Positions 12,645 to 14,424 of a stretch of DNA of 14,424 nt are shown here, piece after piece. Numbering within the stretch: the first letter of the stretch is position 1; every line of letters starts with the position of its first letter. This stretch comes from an uncultured Ruminococcus sp. (lineage in GTDB: Bacteria; Bacillota; Clostridia; Oscillospirales; Ruminococcaceae). The stretch spans positions 1-14,424 of the forward strand of contig CACYBC010000016.1 of the NCBI GenBank assembly GCA_902772615.1, given 5' to 3'. The translations under genes were made by a program, and so were the position numbers. The notes under the pieces are model-generated. The model was not told the origin of the DNA. It made no database searches and was given only the letters and a program-made list of their open reading frames with translations.

Positions 12645-12663
12645 AACATACTAATTTACGCTG

Positions 12664-12700
12664 AAAACAGGGACATGACACGTGTCATGTCCCTGTTTTT
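12664..12700. terminator. Bidirectional terminator, perfect 36-bp palindrome
   Basis: Bases 12664-12681 and 12682-12699 are exact reverse complements with no spacer, starting with AAAA and ending with TTTT(T). It lies 19 bp after the deoR stop and 14 bp before the end of the convergent GH3 gene, and can terminate both. Confidence 0.92.
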
Positions 12701-12713
12701 ATGGTGTAAAGCA

Positions 12714-14424
12714 TTATCCCTTTATCATCCTTGCGATGCCCCTGAAAGGATGTCCGTTGGCCATCTCCAGCAGTCCCTGCAGTATGCCGTCCCTCAGTCC
12801 TCCGTTTATCTGCATGCTGCGCAGCGGTCCCCTCGCGGTGGATTCCATCATCATGCGGAACACCGGGTCGGAATAGTCCTTCTTGTCTCCGTAGCGCTTC
12901 GCGACCTCGTTCTCCATCACTTTGTAGAGTATCTTCATGGCGAAGGAGCTGTCCTTCATGTCCATGACGGAATCCTCCATGGTGAACTGCCCGCGCCTGT
13001 GAGGCGCCGCCGGGATCACTCTGTGTCCGAGCATTGTCTCCCACTCTTCCCTGGACGGCACGCCTTTGGGATCGAGATACCAGCTGCCGGTTACGGTCTC
13101 CGGCATAGGCTCTCCGTCCACATCAATGGTGCAGCTCAGCGGCAGATCCCTGCTGGAACCGCCTGCCCATATCCTGTACGTTCCGCCGATGACCTTCCAG
13201 CCTCCGTCATATACCGAGAAGTCCCTGTCATCCAGTTCAAAGCTGACCGTCTTTGACTCTCCGGCCTCAAGTCCGATCTTTGCGAAATGCCGCAGTTCCC
13301 TTACAGGGCGGTATCCCCTGTCGCCATCCGGTCCCACATAGATCTGCACGGTCTCTTTCCCTGCTATTTCTCCCGTGTTCGTAACGGTCACGCTTATCTT
13401 CCTTCCTTCCGCCTTAAGGCCGGAATAGCGGAAAGACGTGTAACTGAGGCCGTGCCCAAAGGGCCAGCGCACCTCCATGCCGGCCGCGTCGTACCTGCGG
13501 TATCCCACAAAGATCCCTTCCCTGTACTCCGCGTCTCTGGAGCCGTAATAGGACGAGGTCACGCAGTCCTCATACCGGCAAGGCCATGTCTCGGCGAGTT
13601 TTCCGCAGGGCACGGCGTCCCCGAAGAGCAGCCTGACCACAGATTCTGCCCCTCCCTGCCCAGGAAGCCCGGGATACAGCACCGCCTTAACCTCATCAGC
13701 CCAGGGACACTCCACCGGAGCTCCGCAGATCAGCACCACCGCAGTGTCGGGATTCCCCTGAACCGCTGCCTCTATCATCCTGATGTGACCTTCCGGCATC
13801 TTCAGGTCATCCCTGTCAAAGCCCTCGGACTCGTATCTCTCCGGAAGTCCCGCGAATACGACGACCTGCTCCGCCTCCGCTGCAGCTTTCCTTGCTTCAT
13901 CGAGCAGTTTCTCATCCGTGGATCCGTCCTCATTGCAGCCCTGGGCGTAGACGCATTCGCTCATGAGATCCAGCGGCTGGATCTTCTTCATGGCGTTCAC
14001 GTGACTGGAACCGGAACCCTGGATGCGCATGTCCTTCGCCATCCATCCGATCACAGCTGTCTTCTTCTCCCGGCTGAACGGCAGCAGACCGCCGTCATTC
14101 TTCAGGAGGACCGTTCCCTGCTCCGCCGCCTTCAGAGCGACGGTATGATGTGCCTCATAGTCGGCGTGATACTCTTCCCTTAAGACTTCCGCCTCTTTCT
14201 TCATCAGCTCCAGGATCCTTGCGGCGCATCTGTCCACCGCTTCCTCCGGAAGCCTTCCCTCGCGGACAGCGCGGACCACGTCCTTATGCATGTAGTCGCT
14301 GCCGCCTGGCATAGTCAGGTCGTTGCCGGCGCGCATTCCCTCCACCCTGTCGTCCATGCCGCCCCAGTCAGTGACTACGACTCCTTCAAAGCCCCATTCC
14401 TTCCTGAGGACCTCTTCTATGAGG
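12714..14424 (-). CDS. Glycoside hydrolase family 3 (beta-glucosidase-like), 3' part; 5' end outside window
   Basis: About 569 C-terminal residues are present; the frame stays open to the right edge, so the ATG at 14357 is internal. GVVVTDWGG near the edge contains the GH3 nucleophile Asp (codon at 14369-14367), followed by RVEGMRAGNDLTMPGG. Next come the alpha/beta sandwich domain (GTVLLKNDGGLLPF, and YESEGFDRDDLKMP, whose EG Glu is the likely acid/base), a WPFGHGLSYTSF turn, a fibronectin III-like domain (VTVTNTGEIAGKETVQIYV) and a C-terminal extension of about 140 residues ending in a basic, amphipathic tail. It hydrolyses non-reducing beta-linked sugars. Location cannot be judged without the N-terminus. 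It converges on deoR, so it belongs to a separate transcription unit, though a role in feeding the PTS pathway is conceivable. Confidence 0.92.
   Translation of the reverse strand, partial: LIEEVLRKEWGFEGVVVTDWGGMDDRVEGMRAGNDLTMPGGSDYMHKDVVRAVREGRLPEEAVDRCAARILELMKKEAEVLREEYHADYEAHHTVALKAAEQGTVLLKNDGGLLPFSREKKTAVIGWMAKDMRIQGSGSSHVNAMKKIQPLDLMSECVYAQGCNEDGSTDEKLLDEARKAAAEAEQVVVFAGLPERYESEGFDRDDLKMPEGHIRMIEAAVQGNPDTAVVLICGAPVECPWADEVKAVLYPGLPGQGGAESVVRLLFGDAVPCGKLAETWPCRYEDCVTSSYYGSRDAEYREGIFVGYRRYDAAGMEVRWPFGHGLSYTSFRYSGLKAEGRKISVTVTNTGEIAGKETVQIYVGPDGDRGYRPVRELRHFAKIGLEAGESKTVSFELDDRDFSVYDGGWKVIGGTYRIWAGGSSRDLPLSCTIDVDGEPMPETVTGSWYLDPKGVPSREEWETMLGHRVIPAAPHRRGQFTMEDSVMDMKDSSFAMKILYKVMENEVAKRYGDKKDYSDPVFRMMMESTARGPLRSMQINGGLRDGILQGLLEMANGHPFRGIARMIKG

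Noticed and set aside
13287..14183. Plus-strand open frame opposite the GH3 gene
   Set aside because: No ribosome binding site or family resemblance; the minus-strand frame carries clear GH3 motifs throughout.
1..14424. CRISPR, toxin-antitoxin, phage defence, IS elements or attachment sites
   Set aside because: No repeat-spacer array, transposase, integrase or small paired genes are visible; genes are tightly packed with ordinary metabolic and regulatory functions.

Overview
This window reads as a chromosomal segment of a moderately GC-rich Bacillota (Firmicutes), probably an anaerobic or gut-associated lineage. The evidence is strong AGGAGG-type ribosome binding sites, compact Rho-independent terminators, a DeoR/PTS sugar locus, a standalone EIIA of the glucose type, a Cys-type glutathione peroxidase next to thioredoxin genes, a SpoIIE/RsbU-type phosphatase and a GH3 enzyme with a C-terminal extension. 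Family-level assignment is not possible from the sequence alone. There are twelve complete genes and two partial ones (a HAD hydrolase at the left edge, a GH3 glycosidase at the right edge). No gene-free stretch exceeds 300 bp. I saw no tRNA, rRNA, CRISPR array, insertion sequence or phage gene.

Layout, left to right. (1) 1-413: the 3' end of a HAD-family hydrolase gene and its terminator. (2) 470-1737: a monocistronic fucO-like iron alcohol dehydrogenase gene with an extended -10 promoter and an operator-like repeat at the predicted transcription start. (3) 1764-3685: a leftward gpx-trxA-trxB thiol-peroxidase operon. It is divergent from a Cys-rich HxlR-family regulator (3741-4073), and the two predicted promoters interleave so that their -10 boxes overlap. 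(4) 4110-5585: a leftward two-gene unit, a TIGR04076-like small protein gene overlapping an aldo/keto reductase gene, with a palindrome across the promoter. (5) 5652-7486: a single leftward gene for a membrane-anchored HAMP-PP2C phosphatase. (6) 7518-11802: a leftward operon of four genes in transcription order: PfkB/FruK-like sugar kinase, beta-glucoside-type PTS EIIBC, cytoplasmic HSL-type esterase, EIIA(Glc-like). It is divergent from a DeoR-family repressor gene (11886-12644). (7) 12664-14424: a terminator that is a perfect 36-bp palindrome, then the 3' part of a GH3 beta-glycosidase gene on the minus strand.

The most interesting links are regulatory. The deoR-pfkB intergenic region holds three exact copies of AAATGATCA. 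A 12-bp word from that cluster (TCGGAATGATCA) recurs exactly, about 11 kb away, just downstream of the fucO -10 box. This suggests that the DeoR protein controls both its own PTS operon and fucO, placing lactaldehyde/glycolaldehyde reduction in the same pathway as PTS sugar import, kinase and esterase. An intracellular esterase inside a PTS operon, together with a FruK-like kinase that lacks a fructose-type EII, points to an acylated or otherwise unusual sugar; the actual substrate cannot be read from the sequence. The second unit of interest is the HxlR/Gpx/Trx/TrxR block, which looks like a self-contained redox-sensing and peroxide-reducing module.
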